Shown here one piece after another: positions 19,725-28,135 of a DNA stretch of 35,209 bases. The notes below the pieces were generated by a model. It was not told the origin of the DNA. It saw only the letters and a list, made by a program, of their open reading frames with translations, and ran no database searches. A program made the translations under genes and the position numbers. How positions within the stretch are numbered: position 1 is the first letter of the stretch; each line of letters starts with the position of its first letter. The stretch comes from Vulcanimicrobiota bacterium. GTDB lineage: Bacteria > Vulcanimicrobiota > Vulcanimicrobiia > Vulcanimicrobiales > Vulcanimicrobiaceae. The stretch lies in assembly GCA_019245275.1 (NCBI GenBank), contig JAFARW010000134.1:1-35209 (forward strand), given 5' to 3'.

Positions 19725-21383
19725 ATGACGAAACAAAGCTTTAGCAATCTCTTCGACCCGCTGGGCATCGGACAGGCGTCAACGGCTGTCTGGCAAGCGA
19801 TGCTTTCCGACCCGGAGCACCTGCTGCGCTCTCAGCAACAACTAGCCTGTGGATGGCTCAACATGTTGAACGGCGAGAGTGGCACTGAAGCGCAGCCGGC
19901 TTCTTCGAAAGCGACGGTCGATAAGCGCTTTTCGCATCCAGCCTGGGATGCGAATCCAGGTTTGCGAGCCCTCAAGGACGCCTACCTCATAGCAACCGAC
20001 GCCGTTCTTTCCAGCATCGAAAATACGCCCGGCGCCGATCCAAAGGCGATTCGGCGAGCGAAATTTTTTGCAAAACAGTTTGCGGATGCGATGAGCCCGA
20101 GCAATTTTGCGTTCTTCAACCCACTAGTTATTGAAGAGACGCTGCGAACGGGCGGTCAGAATCTCGCCAAGGGGATGCAGAACCTGATCGAAGACATCCG
20201 CGAAAACGCCGGACGGCCGGCGCTTGTCGATAAGAAGGCCTTTCGCGTCGGCAAGAACGTCGCGGTGACGCCTGGGCGGGTCGTGCACCGCAACCAGTTG
20301 TGCGAACTGCTCCAATACGAGGCAACGACGCCAACGGTTCACGAGAAGCCCGTTTTAATCGTGCCACCCTGGATCAACAAATACTACGTCCTCGATCTTC
20401 AGCCGGACAACAGTTTGATCAAGGCGCTTGTCGACCAGGGATTCACGACATTCGTTATCTCCTGGCGCAACCCCGATGCGGAACTGCGCGACATGACGAT
20501 GCGCGATTACCTCGTGCACGGCCCGCTGGAATGCATTCAGGTCGCAACGGAAATCACGAAGACGGATTCGTGCAGCGCGGTAGGCTACTGCATCGGAGGC
20601 ACGCTGCTCGCGATGCTGCTCGCCTATCTGGCCAAACGTCGCGAACCGATCGTCGGCGCGGCGACTTTTCTGGCATCGCTGATCGACTTCTTAGAGGCCG
20701 GCGAGATCGAGGCATTCCTCGGTGAAGACGCGCTCGCATACATCGAGAAGAAGATGGGCGAGCGCGGTTATCTCGATGCACGCGAGATGAGCGACAGCTT
20801 TAATATGCTGCGCAGCAACGACCTCATCTGGTCGGTAGCCGTCAACCGCTACCTGCTCGGGAAAGATGCGCCCGCTTTCGACCTGCTGTATTGGAACAGC
20901 GACTCGACGCGTATGCCGGCTGCGATGCACGCCTACTACCTGCGCAACATGTACGTCGAGAACAACCTCGTGAAGCACGATGTGCTCGAAATCGACGGAA
21001 CGCCGCTTGACTTGCACGATATCAAGAATGACGTCTACTGCGTGGCAACGATCGAAGATCATATCGCGCCGTGGAAGTCGGTTTACAAATTAACGCAGTT
21101 GACGAGCGGGCAAACGGCGTTTCGTTTGGGCGCGTCCGGTCATATTGCGGGCATCATCAATGCACCGAAGCGGCTCAAGGGCGCGTATTGGTCTGGTACG
21201 AAATGCCCGCCGGATCCCGACGCATGGCTTGCCGCCGCTTCAAAACACGAAGGATCGTGGTGGCCGGATTGGTTCACCTGGCTTTCAGAACGCAGCGGCC
21301 CTCGCGTACCGGTGTCTCAAATCGGATCGATCGAACACCCGCCCCAAGAGGCGGCGCCGGGCACCTACGTCTTAGCTACTTAA
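19725..21383 (+). CDS. phaC: Poly(3-hydroxyalkanoate) synthase, class I-like
   Basis: Lipase-like box SAVGYCIGGTLLAM with catalytic Cys, PVLIVPPWINKYYVLDLQPDNSLIKALVDQGFTTFVISWRNPDAE, GASGHIAGIINAP motifs. Confidence 0.95.
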   Translation: MTKQSFSNLFDPLGIGQASTAVWQAMLSDPEHLLRSQQQLACGWLNMLNGESGTEAQPASSKATVDKRFSHPAWDANPGLRALKDAYLIATDAVLSSIENTPGADPKAIRRAKFFAKQFADAMSPSNFAFFNPLVIEETLRTGGQNLAKGMQNLIEDIRENAGRPALVDKKAFRVGKNVAVTPGRVVHRNQLCELLQYEATTPTVHEKPVLIVPPWINKYYVLDLQPDNSLIKALVDQGFTTFVISWRNPDAELRDMTMRDYLVHGPLECIQVATEITKTDSCSAVGYCIGGTLLAMLLAYLAKRREPIVGAATFLASLIDFLEAGEIEAFLGEDALAYIEKKMGERGYLDAREMSDSFNMLRSNDLIWSVAVNRYLLGKDAPAFDLLYWNSDSTRMPAAMHAYYLRNMYVENNLVKHDVLEIDGTPLDLHDIKNDVYCVATIEDHIAPWKSVYKLTQLTSGQTAFRLGASGHIAGIINAPKRLKGAYWSGTKCPPDPDAWLAAASKHEGSWWPDWFTWLSERSGPRVPVSQIGSIEHPPQEAAPGTYVLAT

Positions 21384-21724
21384 CGCTTTTTCGCGGCAGA
21401 GCGCGCCGTGGTTTTGCGCGCCGTTGCCTTTTTGCGCCCCGTGCGTTTTGTCGCTTTTGCGACCGGCTCGGCAGCGGCTACCGCTTGTAAGGCTTTGGCC
21501 AAACGCGATTTCTTGCGCGCCGCCTTGTTCGGGTGAATGATGCCTTTCGAAGCGGCTCGGTCGAATTGCGATTCGACCATCCGGCCATACTCGGCATCGG
21601 TCGCTTGAGACGCTTTCTTATGCAGTGTCTTCAAGCGCGTTCTCGCGCTTAGGTTGCGTTGGGTTCGTTTTTCCGCCTGGCGGACGGACTTGATTGCGGC
21701 TTTGATCTTTGGCACGGGGCGCAT
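21380..21724 (-). CDS. rpsT: 30S ribosomal protein S20 (start ATG 21724 or GTG 21715)
   Basis: PKIKAAIKSVRQAEKRTQRNLSARTRLKTLHKKA...FDRAASKGIIHPNKAARKKSRLAKAL is a typical S20; Lys/Ala-rich C-terminal extension. Confidence 0.95.
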   Translation of the reverse strand: MRPVPKIKAAIKSVRQAEKRTQRNLSARTRLKTLHKKASQATDAEYGRMVESQFDRAASKGIIHPNKAARKKSRLAKALQAVAAAEPVAKATKRTGRKKATARKTTARSAAKKR

Positions 21725-21810
21725 TGTACCACATGCGCCGGACGAGGGTCTACTGTCATACCCGCGGCCGGATGAAAGAACCGCGCACGCGCCTAACGAT
21801 GCAAGGAGTG

Positions 21811-22359
21811 ATGAAGACCTACCTATCGCTACGCTTCGGCCGAATGCTTTCTGCTACCGAGGCGTCTTCGCTGGCGGCGGATGCGCACGATGCAGGTTGG
21901 GAACCGCAAGTCCGGCGCAGCGAGCGGTTTGCGCGCACCTACGCGCTGTTGAGCGGCACGCGCGACGCCGCGACGGACAGCTTCGTCTCCGAATACGCCG
22001 GCGCCGAGCGTTTCGCAGACCCGCTGCTCGCGCTTTCGATCGAACCGGATGCGGCGGACGGCTTGCCTTCGCTTACCGCGGCGCTCAAGGGGCACGGCAG
22101 CCCTGAAGGCATTCTGACGGCGGAGACAGTCGAGCACGAGCTGTTGATCGAGTTCTTTCCGGCGCGCACGTCGTGGCGGCTCGTGCGCGCTCTGATCGAC
22201 GTCGAACTGGGACGCTACGGATCGACCGTCCGGCGCACCACGCTACTGTCCCCGATCTCGCCGGAGATGGAGACGCAGATCGCCGCGGATGGCCTGCAAG
22301 AGCCGGAGCTGAATCAATCACGCGTCTTGGAGGCCTTGATGGGCGATGCCGATCGCTGA
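21811..22359 (+). CDS. Hypothetical protein, translationally coupled to cdaA
   Basis: ATG 21811 preceded by AAGGAG; ORF MKTYLSLRFGRMLSATEASSLAADAHDAG...; 3' end overlaps the cdaA start by 14 nt. Confidence 0.75.
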   Translation: MKTYLSLRFGRMLSATEASSLAADAHDAGWEPQVRRSERFARTYALLSGTRDAATDSFVSEYAGAERFADPLLALSIEPDAADGLPSLTAALKGHGSPEGILTAETVEHELLIEFFPARTSWRLVRALIDVELGRYGSTVRRTTLLSPISPEMETQIAADGLQEPELNQSRVLEALMGDADR

Positions 22360-23215
22360 AATCGGCCAATATGTCGGCATCAACGACGTCATCGATGTCG
22401 TTGCGACGAGCATATTGATCTACTACGTGCTCCTGTTGATACGCGGGACTCGCGCCGTTCAAATCCTCGGTGGAGTGCTCTTCCTCGTGCTCTTGCTGGG
22501 CGCCGCAAACTTAGCGCACCTCTTGCTGCTCGGCACGATCCTGCAGTTGATCGTGCTAGGCGCCGCAGTCAGTTTGCCGATCGTCTTTCAACCGGAGCTG
22601 CGCAGGTTGCTCGAGCGCCTTGGACGCGGCGGACTCTTTCGATTCGACCGATCGGAAGGACGAGTTCTGCGCGGCGAAGACCGAGCGATCGCAATTCTCG
22701 CGAAGACGGCATTCGCTTTGGCTCGCAACCGATATGGCGCGCTCATCGTAATCGAACAGTCGAGCGGACTGCAAGACGTGGTCGAAAGCGGGACGGTAAT
22801 CGGAGCGGAGCTTTCCGGCGAATTGCTCCTTGCGCTCTTCAGCCCGCGCTCGCCGCTCCACGACGGCGCCGTCATCGTTCGCGACCAAACCGTCGTCGCG
22901 GCCGGCTGTTTCTTGCCGCTCGCCGAACAATCGCTAGGCGAGCCGCGTCTTGGAACGCGGCATCGCGCCGCGGTTGGTTTGACCGACCAGGCCGACGCCG
23001 TGGTCATCGTCATCTCGGAGGAGACCGGCAACGTCGCGGTCGCACGCGAAGGACGGCTTTCCCGCGACATCGGTGACGAAGCGCGTCTCAATCGGTTGCT
23101 GTTGGCTTGCACGCGCGCACCACGGACAAAAGCCCGAGAAGACCTCATCGCGCAGGTGCGCGCGATTTTCGCTCGGCGTCCCGCCGAAGAACAGCGCCAT
23201 GTTGCAGATCTTTAA
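22346..23215 (+). CDS. cdaA: Diadenylate cyclase CdaA/DacA (c-di-AMP synthase)
   Basis: Three N-terminal TM segments, PIVFQPELRRLLERLGRGG, LFSPRSPLHDGAVIV (DGA), LGTRHRAAVGLTDQADAVVIVISEETG (RHR) DAC-domain motifs. Confidence 0.96.
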   Translation: MPIAEIGQYVGINDVIDVVATSILIYYVLLLIRGTRAVQILGGVLFLVLLLGAANLAHLLLLGTILQLIVLGAAVSLPIVFQPELRRLLERLGRGGLFRFDRSEGRVLRGEDRAIAILAKTAFALARNRYGALIVIEQSSGLQDVVESGTVIGAELSGELLLALFSPRSPLHDGAVIVRDQTVVAAGCFLPLAEQSLGEPRLGTRHRAAVGLTDQADAVVIVISEETGNVAVAREGRLSRDIGDEARLNRLLLACTRAPRTKAREDLIAQVRAIFARRPAEEQRHVADL

Positions 23216-23861
23216 GAACAACTTCTCGCTCAAGCTGCTCTCGCTGGCGCTCGCGCTCGCGGGATGGGGATACTTTCGCTTCGCAACCAACGCGGTCGTC
23301 GCCGCCCCACAACAACTCAGCATTCCGATCACGACGACGCATTTGGCATTAGGCTACATCGCGCGCTTCGCTGAGAAGCAAGCCGTCGTAACGGTTGCGG
23401 CGCCAAAACGCGGTGGCGCGGCAGTCCGTCCAGACGACGTCAAAGCTGTGCTCGACCTTAACAGTCTAAGCGCGGGTGTTTACAATGTACCTGTACAACT
23501 CGTTGCGCCGAACGTTGCCGTTCAGTCGCTCAGTCCGGCGTCGGTCACGCTCGCAATCGAGCGTATCGCGCAAAAAGTCTTTCCGCTCGGGATCTACTAC
23601 TCCGGAGCGCGCGGAAACGCGGTGGTAGCCAGCGATGCGAAGATTTTGCCGCTTCAAGCCGCCGCGCGGGGCGCATCGGACGACCTTTCTCGCGTCGCAT
23701 CGATTCGAGCGGACGTTCCTTTGCCAAATGCGCCGGAACAGTTCGACTCGATGGTCCGGCCGGTGGCTGTCGATTCGCTCGGTACCGAAGTTACCGACGT
23801 CCAAGTTTCGCCGAACCTCGTGCGCGTTCGCGTTCACTTCGCAGGCGCAAAACCCAGATGA
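23199..23861 (+). CDS. cdaR: YbbR/CdaR-like c-di-AMP synthase regulator
   Basis: MLQIFKNNFSLKLLSLALALAGWGYFRF typical YbbR N-terminal TM; repeated YbbR-type beta domains; between cdaA and glmM. Confidence 0.85.
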   Translation: MLQIFKNNFSLKLLSLALALAGWGYFRFATNAVVAAPQQLSIPITTTHLALGYIARFAEKQAVVTVAAPKRGGAAVRPDDVKAVLDLNSLSAGVYNVPVQLVAPNVAVQSLSPASVTLAIERIAQKVFPLGIYYSGARGNAVVASDAKILPLQAAARGASDDLSRVASIRADVPLPNAPEQFDSMVRPVAVDSLGTEVTDVQVSPNLVRVRVHFAGAKPR

Positions 23862-25213
23862 GCCGTCTGTTCGGAACCGACGGCGTTCGTGGAGTCGCCA
23901 ACACCGAGCTGACGCCCGAACTCGCATTCAAACTCGGCCGCGCCGCAGCACGCGTGCTCGCGGCAAAGAGCAAGCGGGGCGCATCGTTTGTCGTCGGACG
24001 CGACACGCGCGTCTCTGGAACGATGCTTGAGGCGGCATTGGTCGCCGGCATTACGTCGGCGGGGCGAGATGCGGTATCGATCGGCATCGTGCCGACTGCG
24101 GCAGTTGCGATCGTCACGCGTCGCACAGGTGCAGCGGCAGGCTGTATGATCAGCGCATCACACAACCCGATCGACGATAACGGCATCAAGTTCTTCGGTG
24201 CCGACGGCTTCAAGTTGTCGGATGAAATGGAGAACGCGATCGAAGACGCGATGGAGAACGATCGGGAAAGCCGGCCGACGGGCACCGGGGTCGGTGCCGC
24301 TCGAATCGCGCTGAATCTCGGCGCGCACTACTACGACGCGCTCTACGAACACGCCGGCGACCTCGGCGGCTTAACCGTCGTCGTCGACGCCGCGTTTGGC
24401 GCAGCGTACGCAATCGCGCCATACGTTTTGAAGAAACTCGGCGCAACCGTCCACGAATTAAACTGCGAAGCGGATGGGGCGCGAATCAATGTCGACTGCG
24501 GCGCCACGGATCTGCGGCCGCTGACGAATCGTGTCAGAGAACTGATCGAGCGCGGAGAAGAGCATGTCCTCGGCGTTGCATACGACGGAGATGCGGATCG
24601 AGCGCAATTCGTCGACGAGACCGGCACGGCCCTGAATGGCGACCATCTGCTGCTGGTTTTGGCGCAAGCGTTGAATCGCAGTGGCGACCTCGCGGGCGAT
24701 GCGGTTGTCGGGACGGTCATGAGCAACCTCGGCCTTGAAGAAGCGCTCAAGCACAGCGGAATCTCGCTGGTGCGGGCACCGGTCGGCGACCGATATGTGC
24801 TCGAAGCAATGCGCGCGGGCGGATACACACTCGGTGGCGAGCAGTCGGGACATGTCATCGATTTGCGCCGCAACACGACCGGCGATGGTCCGATGACGAC
24901 CGTGACGTTGCTAAGCTTGCTCGCACATTCAAAGATGACGCTGCATGAAGCCGCGGCACCGATGCATTCCTACCCGCAGGTTTTGATCAACGTTCGCGGC
25001 GCCAAAGAAGCGCTTGACGATGCAAGCGTATCGGAGGCGATCGCGCAGGCCGAGCGCAGGCTGGGAGCAACCGGCCGCGTCTTGGTGCGTGCTTCCGGGA
25101 CCGAACCGGTAGTCCGGATCATGATCGAGGGCGCCGATATGGCGGAAATCGAGCGCCTAGCGGACCAGCTGGCAGTGGCGGTCGCCGGGGCCTCGAGCCG
25201 CGCGCGACCCTAG
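23858..25213 (+). CDS. glmM: Phosphoglucosamine mutase
   Basis: LFGTDGVRGVANTELTPELAFKLGRAAA, MISASHNPIDDNGIKFFG, AYDGDADRAQFVDE, GGEQSGHVI, VRASGTEPVVRIMIEG motifs. Confidence 0.98.
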   Translation: MSRLFGTDGVRGVANTELTPELAFKLGRAAARVLAAKSKRGASFVVGRDTRVSGTMLEAALVAGITSAGRDAVSIGIVPTAAVAIVTRRTGAAAGCMISASHNPIDDNGIKFFGADGFKLSDEMENAIEDAMENDRESRPTGTGVGAARIALNLGAHYYDALYEHAGDLGGLTVVVDAAFGAAYAIAPYVLKKLGATVHELNCEADGARINVDCGATDLRPLTNRVRELIERGEEHVLGVAYDGDADRAQFVDETGTALNGDHLLLVLAQALNRSGDLAGDAVVGTVMSNLGLEEALKHSGISLVRAPVGDRYVLEAMRAGGYTLGGEQSGHVIDLRRNTTGDGPMTTVTLLSLLAHSKMTLHEAAAPMHSYPQVLINVRGAKEALDDASVSEAIAQAERRLGATGRVLVRASGTEPVVRIMIEGADMAEIERLADQLAVAVAGASSRARP

Positions 25214-25269
25214 CCGAAATTATTTTCGATTGTTCGGCTGCGAACGGAAGGAGATGCCGGCCGTGCGGT

Positions 25270-25412
25270 AAACCCGCGCGCTTAAGCTAGTCACTGAATC
25301 CGTCTTGCCGAGCGCGGGCGGAGCGGGGGAACTCCTCCGGTAGGGGTGAATGGGCCGGTCGGCCCTAGGGCAAGTCTTCTCGTCCGAACCCGTCAGCTAA
25401 CCCCGCAAGTAG
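25270..25412 (+). ncRNA. c-di-AMP riboswitch (ydaO/yuaA type)
   Basis: Matches the remembered conserved core of the ydaO/yuaA motif in order: GCGCTTAA, GAGCGGGGGAACTCC, TAGGGGTGAAT, variable hairpin GGGCCGGTCGGCCC, TAGGGC, TCCGAACCCGTCAGCTAACCCCGCAAG; lies in the 5' leader of an NlpC/P60 gene, a canonical ydaO target class. Confidence 0.9.
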
Positions 25413-25431
25413 TTTGGAAGAGGAGCTTCTT

Positions 25432-26070
25432 TTGCGTAGTCTACTCGCAGCCGGCTTATTTTTCGTTTTAGTTTTCAGCACGGGCGGTTTTGCGCGTGCG
25501 AGTCAGATCGCTCAGCACGTTCCGGCGATCGGAAACTCGGCGTCTGCGGACAACACTGACCTTGCTTCATCTGCGACGAGCGCGGAGGCGCTTCCGGCAA
25601 TCGTCGAAACCCAGCCGGCGTACGAACACGCAGCGGCGGCGGCAGCGGCCGCTCCGCGCACGCTTACGCGGCTTGCGGTTCGCGTTGTGCGTCGCGCATC
25701 CACGATCGCACGTGCGCTAACTCGAGATGCGCTGCGCTTTCTCGGGACGCCTTACGTCTTCGGCGGCACTTCGGGCTATGGCTTTGATTGCTCCGGCTAT
25801 GTGCAGCATGTCTTTGCGATGGCCGGCGTCTACTTGCCGCGTACGGCTGATGCCCAGTATTACGCCGGCAGCGGCGTCAGTCAGCCGCGGGCTGGTGACC
25901 TTGTGTTCTTCCAAACGTACGAAGCAGGTCCATCGCACGTCGGCATCTACCTAGGCGGCGGTCGTTTCGTGCATGCGAGTTCGAGCCGCGGAGTCATGGT
26001 CAGCAGTCTCGGCGAAAGCTATTGGTCCGCCCGTTACATCGGCGCGAAGCGCTTCGCCCGTAAGCACTAG
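25432..26070 (+). CDS. Secreted NlpC/P60-family cell-wall endopeptidase (TTG start)
   Basis: Signal peptide LRSLLAAGLFFVLVFSTGGFARA; GYGFDCSGYVQHVFAMAGVYLPRTADAQ catalytic Cys; GDLVFFQTYEAGPSHVGIYLGGGRFVHASSSRGV catalytic His; GAGGAG 7 nt upstream of TTG 25432. Confidence 0.92.
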   Translation: MRSLLAAGLFFVLVFSTGGFARASQIAQHVPAIGNSASADNTDLASSATSAEALPAIVETQPAYEHAAAAAAAAPRTLTRLAVRVVRRASTIARALTRDALRFLGTPYVFGGTSGYGFDCSGYVQHVFAMAGVYLPRTADAQYYAGSGVSQPRAGDLVFFQTYEAGPSHVGIYLGGGRFVHASSSRGVMVSSLGESYWSARYIGAKRFARKH

Positions 26071-26076
26071 CGAGGA

Positions 26077-26102
26077 CCCTTCGACAGGCTCAGGGTGACG
26101 GG
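26077..26102. repeat. REP-like short repeat GACCCTTCGACAGGCTCAGGGTGACG
   Basis: Matches, from memory, a motif (CCTTCGACARGCTCAGGGTGA) dispersed in many bacterial genomes, whose antisense reading gives the spurious peptide RHPEPVEG seen in the minus-strand ORF 25951-26202. Confidence 0.5.
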
Positions 26103-26126
26103 CGCTCAAAACCAAGCCTGACGCCT

Positions 26127-26199
26127 TGGGGCGTAGCCAAGTTGGTAAGGCACCAGACTTTGAATCTGGCATGCGTTGGTTCGAGTCCAGCCGCCCCAG
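26127..26199 (+). tRNA. tRNA-Gln (anticodon TTG)
   Basis: Acceptor TGGGGCG/CGCCCCA, anticodon stem-loop CCAGACTTTGAATCTGG with TTG anticodon, T-loop GGTTCGAGTCC; no encoded CCA (followed by CAA). Confidence 0.93.
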
Positions 26200-26203
26200 C
26201 AAC

Positions 26204-26779
26204 TCACTTCGAAAGCGCAGCTGCCGTGACTACGGCGGCGGCCATTGCGAGCTTGTGATCGCTGTTCCACGGCGGCCCGATTGCTCGCCGCATTTGGAGA
26301 AAGTGTTCCTCAAAGTTCTCGACGTGCAACGCTTGACTCGCGGCGCCTAACACCGTCTTCGCGTCAAACCAATAGACGGGCCAACCGCGCGCCTTCGCCG
26401 CGGCGGCCAGGGCTTCGCGGTACATCACCCAGTCGGCAAGGTTTCGCGCACGATGGTCCTTGATGCGCTCGGCAATTGTGGGCGGGAGCCGTGGACAACT
26501 CCGCAGCGCGACGCCGAGGATCGATGGTATGGTCATCGCCAGCGTGTCCAGCGCGAGCGCCGCATGTCTCTCCGCCGAAGCGCGCACCCGCTCGACCAAT
26601 GCCACGGCCCGATCCATCGGGAGCAGCTGGCCTTCGTGGTGATGGGGAAGACCCGGCAGACTGTCGTCCACAAGCTCGACGCGGCGACGGTCTAGGAGCG
26701 TGCCGTCGCGCGCCATCGTCACCAACACCGCCCAACCGCCGTGATCTGAAGCCCCGACGACGCCGCCGTTTTTTGACAT
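26204..26779 (-). CDS. Conserved-looking hypothetical protein
   Basis: ATG at 26779 preceded on the minus strand by GGAGGAGGATC; MSKNGGVVGASDHGGWAVLVTMARDGTLLDRRRVELVDDSLPGLPHHHEGQLLPMDRAV... Confidence 0.78.
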   Translation of the reverse strand: MSKNGGVVGASDHGGWAVLVTMARDGTLLDRRRVELVDDSLPGLPHHHEGQLLPMDRAVALVERVRASAERHAALALDTLAMTIPSILGVALRSCPRLPPTIAERIKDHRARNLADWVMYREALAAAAKARGWPVYWFDAKTVLGAASQALHVENFEEHFLQMRRAIGPPWNSDHKLAMAAAVVTAAALSK

Positions 26780-26849
26780 GATCCTCCTCCGAAATGACTG
26801 ATCACGCGCCCCGCAAAGGCTGCCGGTCTTTTCTTTTGAAGCCTTCCTT

Positions 26850-28130
26850 ATGACGACAGCCACGATCGACCGCTCCGCGGCACAGAGCACAGACAACGTT
26901 TGGCAAATGGCGCAACGCCAGCTGGATGAGGTCGCGGCGCTCATCGATCTCAACCCTTCGGTTCACGAGTACCTGCGTTATCCGAAGCGGGTGCTGGAAG
27001 TCTCGGTGCCGGTTCGCATGGACGACGGCGAGTTCAAGGTTTTCACGGGCTATCGCGTCCAGCACAATATGTCGCGCGGTCCTTCAAAGGGCGGCATTCG
27101 CTTTCATCCTGATGTGACGCTCGACGAAGTCAAAGCACTGGCGATGTGGATGACCTGGAAATGCGCGCTCGTCAACATTCCTTTCGGCGGAGCGAAGGGT
27201 GGCGTTATCTGCAATCCCAAGGCGATGTCCATGCAGGAGCTCGAGAATTTGACGCGCCGTTTCACGACGGAGATCTCGATCATCATCGGACCTGAGAAAG
27301 ATATTCCGGCGCCCGACGTTTACACGACGCCGCAGATCATGGCGTGGATCATGGACACATTCTCGATGCAGCATGGCTATTCGATTCCCGGCGTCGTCAC
27401 CGGCAAGCCGATCTCGATCGGCGGTTCGCAAGGGCGCGATAAAGCGACGGCACGCGGCTGTCTGTACGTCATCGATGAAGCGATGAATTCGCTCGGCATC
27501 CCGATTCAAGGTGCGCGTGTTGCAATCCAAGGCTTCGGCAACGCGGGGTTGCACGCCGGCGAGTTGATGGCGCAGCGCGGCTACACGATCGTTGCCGCTT
27601 CTGATTCACGCGGCGGCGTCTACCGCGAGCGCGGCCTGAACGTTGCGGAGCTAATCGCGCATAAGGAAGCGACGGGGTCGGTCGTTGGTTTTGAGGGCAG
27701 CGAGCCGATCTCGAATCGTGACCTTCTCGCGTGCAGATGTGAAGTGCTCGTTCCGGCGGCATTGGAGAAGGTGATTACCGAAGAAAACGCGCGCGACGTC
27801 AAAGCCAAGATCGTTGCGGAAGCGGCCAACGGCCCAACGTTACCGGAAGCCGACGACATCCTCTTCGAACGCGGAATCATGGTGTTGCCCGATATCCTCG
27901 CGAACGCCGGCGGCGTCACGGTTTCGTATTTCGAGTGGGTGCAAGATCTGCAAAACAACTTTTGGGAAGAAGATGAGATCAACAAGCGCCTGAAGCAGAT
28001 CATGACGCGCGCCTTTGCGGAAACCGCCGACCAGGCGCGCCGCTACAACGTCGACATGCGGCGCGGTGCATATGCAGTCGCCGTCAGCCGCGTTGCGGAG
28101 GCGACGGCAAAGCGCGGTCTCTACCCGTAG
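26850..28130 (+). CDS. gdhA: Glu/Leu/Phe/Val family dehydrogenase, probable glutamate dehydrogenase
   Basis: GYRVQHNMSRGPSKGGIRFHPDVTLDEVKALAMWMTWKCALVNIPFGGAKGGV, PAPDVYTTPQIMAWIMDTFS, VAIQGFGNAGLHAGEL, NAGGVTVSYFEWVQD motifs. Confidence 0.96.
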   Translation: MTTATIDRSAAQSTDNVWQMAQRQLDEVAALIDLNPSVHEYLRYPKRVLEVSVPVRMDDGEFKVFTGYRVQHNMSRGPSKGGIRFHPDVTLDEVKALAMWMTWKCALVNIPFGGAKGGVICNPKAMSMQELENLTRRFTTEISIIIGPEKDIPAPDVYTTPQIMAWIMDTFSMQHGYSIPGVVTGKPISIGGSQGRDKATARGCLYVIDEAMNSLGIPIQGARVAIQGFGNAGLHAGELMAQRGYTIVAASDSRGGVYRERGLNVAELIAHKEATGSVVGFEGSEPISNRDLLACRCEVLVPAALEKVITEENARDVKAKIVAEAANGPTLPEADDILFERGIMVLPDILANAGGVTVSYFEWVQDLQNNFWEEDEINKRLKQIMTRAFAETADQARRYNVDMRRGAYAVAVSRVAEATAKRGLYP

Positions 28131-28135
28131 GGAAA

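Noticed and set aside
25210-25240. Intrinsic terminator after glmM (AGCCGAA...TTCGGCT)
   Set aside because: 7-bp complementary arms exist but the loop is long and no T-run follows; not confident enough to annotate.
25951-26202. 83-aa minus-strand ORF containing SARHPEPVEGSSL
   Set aside because: Spurious translation across the REP-like motif and tRNA-Gln.
26780-26953. N-terminal extension of the 26204-26953 minus ORF
   Set aside because: Overlaps the gdhA start; ATG 26779 has a strong Shine-Dalgarno.
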